From assembly GCA_944386495.1 (NCBI GenBank), contig CALXBE010000006.1, forward strand, positions 49,332-113,331: a DNA stretch of 64,000 nt, given 5' to 3'. The stretch is from an uncultured Gemmiger sp. (GTDB taxonomy: Bacteria; Bacillota; Clostridia; Oscillospirales; Ruminococcaceae). Below the pieces are notes generated by a model. The model was not told the origin of the DNA. It worked only from the letters and a program-made list of their open reading frames with translations, and did no database searches. The position numbers were made by a program, and so were the translations under genes. Positions 63,316 to 64,000 of the stretch are shown piece after piece; positions within the stretch are counted from its first letter, which is position 1; each line of letters opens with the position of its first letter.

Positions 63316-63329
63316 TAGTCGAGTGCTAA
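63303..63329. promoter_or_regulatory. CIRCE operator (HrcA-binding site)
   Basis: TTGGCACTG-N9-GAGTGCTAA. The right half is the exact CIRCE consensus and the left half differs at two positions; the spacer is exactly nine bases. It overlaps the -35, so HrcA binding would repress the Hsp20 gene until heat stress. Confidence 0.85.
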
Positions 63330-63527
63330 AGTTAATAAATTTATCACACATTCAGCTCTACTGCTCTGTTTTTGCAGCGCATTCCCTTTCTCTCGCCCAT
63401 TTTTTAGCAGTTGAGTCTGCATTTTGCTAATTCCACAAATCTCATTATATTGAAGCAAGCAAAATTTATCTTCCTTTGGTTTAAGAAACAAGTCTCCTAA
63501 AGGGAATGTGCGCCCACTCCCAGCAAC
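63330..63527. other. AT-rich stretch with no recognisable gene
   Basis: About 200 bases between the CIRCE element and the tandem repeat array. I see no convincing reading frame, RNA gene or terminator in it. Confidence 0.5.
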
Positions 63528-63550
63528 GCCCGGGCTCTCAACACAAAAAA

Positions 63551-63572
63551 GAGCACCCCTCTCGGAGTGCTC
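63551..63572 (-). terminator. rpsI terminator, copy 1
   Basis: GAGCAC...GTGCTC stem with one changed pair compared with the other copies, followed by T6 on the - strand. Confidence 0.75.
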
Positions 63573-63694
63573 TTGGACAGACCAATATTCCAAATCAGCG
63601 CTTGCTGAACTGGGGAGCGCAGCGGTTTTAACGGCGAATCCGTTAAAATGCAGGCCTACAGCCTGCAAGCTGCCCGGGCTCCCGACACAAAAAA

Positions 63695-63716
63695 GAGCAC
63701 TCCTCTCGGAGTGCTC
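63695..63716 (-). terminator. rpsI terminator, copy 2
   Basis: Perfect GAGCACTCC/GGAGTGCTC stem with a TCTC loop, followed by T6 on the - strand. Confidence 0.8.
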
Positions 63717-63837
63717 TTGGACAGGCAATATTCCAAATCAGCGCTTGCTGAACTGGGGAGCGCAGCGGTTTTAACGGCGAAGCCGTTAAAATGCAGGCCG
63801 GTGGCCTGCAAGCTGCCAAGGCTCCCAACGCAAAAAA

Positions 63838-63859
63838 GAGCACTCCTCTCGGAGTGCTC
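63838..63859 (-). terminator. rpsI terminator, copy 3
   Basis: Identical stem to copy 2, directly downstream of the longest rpsI remnant. Confidence 0.8.
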
Positions 63860-63880
63860 TTGGACAGGCAATATTCCAAA

Positions 63881-63928
63881 TCAGCGCTTGCTGAACTGGG
63901 GAGCCCGACGGGCAGCCTTCAGACCGTA
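63881..63928 (-). pseudogene. rpsI: 3' fragment of rpsI (ribosomal protein uS9)
   Basis: Fifteen codons and a stop encode YGLKAARRAPQFSKR, the invariant C-terminus of bacterial S9. The codon before it is TAG, so the rest of the gene is missing and this is not an expressed end. Such displaced gene ends are left when an integrative element inserts into the 3' end of a gene and restores it with its own copy. Two shorter copies lie to the left in the tandem array. Confidence 0.85.
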
Positions 63929-63931
63929 CTA

Positions 63932-64000
63932 AACTCCTTTGAGCGCCGATTTTCCTTGGTATTCCGGGCTTTTCCGGCTTTTCAATGTTCAGTTGTCCTA
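63932..64000. other. Unassigned right edge
   Basis: The last ~70 bases precede the rpsI fragment and are not S9-coding. If the integration model holds, this is the end of a mobile element. Nothing further is recognisable in so short a piece. Confidence 0.3.

Larger units (their letters stand above)
63528..63904. repeat. Tandem 143-bp repeat array (about 2.6 copies)
   Basis: The unit recurs with a 143-144 base period; CTGGGGAGC marks copies at 63610, 63753 and 63896. Each unit holds, on the - strand, the last codons and stop of rpsI, its terminator (GAGCACTCC/GGAGTGCTC then T6), a TTTTAACGG/CCGTTAAAA hairpin and a TGCAGGC/GCCTGCA hairpin. Copies differ by a few substitutions and one single-base indel. 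Confidence 0.85.

Noticed and set aside
63528-63904. CRISPR array
   Set aside because: The repeats are 143 bases long with no short spacers and carry rpsI codons and terminators. No cas genes are present.

Overview
The window looks like chromosomal DNA of a moderately GC-rich, endospore-forming Clostridia member, most likely of the Oscillospiraceae/Ruminococcaceae type. This rests on gene order and family content: spoIIR, addAB, the smc-ftsY and nadD-yqeK-LCP-rsfS-leuS blocks, a CD1247-type protein, glgC/glgD pairing, and DUF3793 with flavodoxin. Species cannot be named from sequence alone.

Layout. (1) 1-14360, + strand: a surface-glycan locus. It holds GT2, GT4 and GT2 glycosyltransferases, a Wzm/Wzt (TagGH-like) ABC exporter, and a compact set that looks like a CMP-ulosonic-acid pathway: a GT52/polysialyltransferase-like transferase, a KdsB-like cytidylyltransferase, a DRE-TIM aldolase fused to a second domain, a KdsC-like phosphatase and an AraD-like epimerase. 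It ends with a DUF2142 membrane protein, a GT4, a polyprenyl-phosphate GT2 and a DUF2304 protein. (2) 14.4-17.2 kb: a small orphan gene, CD1247-type protein, efp, an endonuclease IV-family gene and rpsU. (3) 17.2-37.2 kb, - strand: a nearly unbroken housekeeping block. In transcription order it runs infC-rpmI-rplT, rRNA methyltransferase-dprA-topA-trmFO-plsX-rnc-smc-ftsY-rdgB-yhbY-nadD-yqeK-LCP-rsfS-leuS. infC appears to start with AUC behind a structured leader. (4) 37.2-49.2 kb, - strand: addB-addA, spoIIR, traX-like, ispE, a DUF362 ferredoxin protein, an aminotransferase and an Lrp regulator. (5) 49.4-51.7 kb, + strand: ACT, DUF711/PFL and TRIC-type channel genes. (6) 51.9-57.8 kb, - strand: glycogen synthesis glgB-glgC-glgD-glgA. 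(7) 58-64 kb, - strand: a G5/3D cell-wall protein, a candidate small structured RNA, a GntR-controlled ABC exporter, a flavodoxin/DUF3793 pair behind two metal-regulator-like palindromes, and an Hsp20 gene with a CIRCE operator.

The right end (63.5-63.93 kb) carries three tandem 143-bp copies that include the 3' end of rpsI with its terminator. This is best read as the scar of integrative elements that use rpsI as their attachment site, so an element probably lies just beyond the right edge.

How the genes fit together. The glycan locus would assemble a lipid-linked polymer in the cytoplasm, cap or decorate it with a CMP-activated 3-deoxy sugar acid, export it with the ABC transporter, and modify it outside with polyprenyl-phosphate-linked sugars. 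The LCP protein at 20.2-22.0 kb is a candidate for attaching such a polymer to peptidoglycan. The best candidate for an undescribed system is the ulosonic-acid module. It has the activating and transferring enzymes of a Kdo/sialic-acid pathway, but the usual PEP-dependent synthase is absent from the locus and a pyruvate-aldolase-type enzyme sits in its place.
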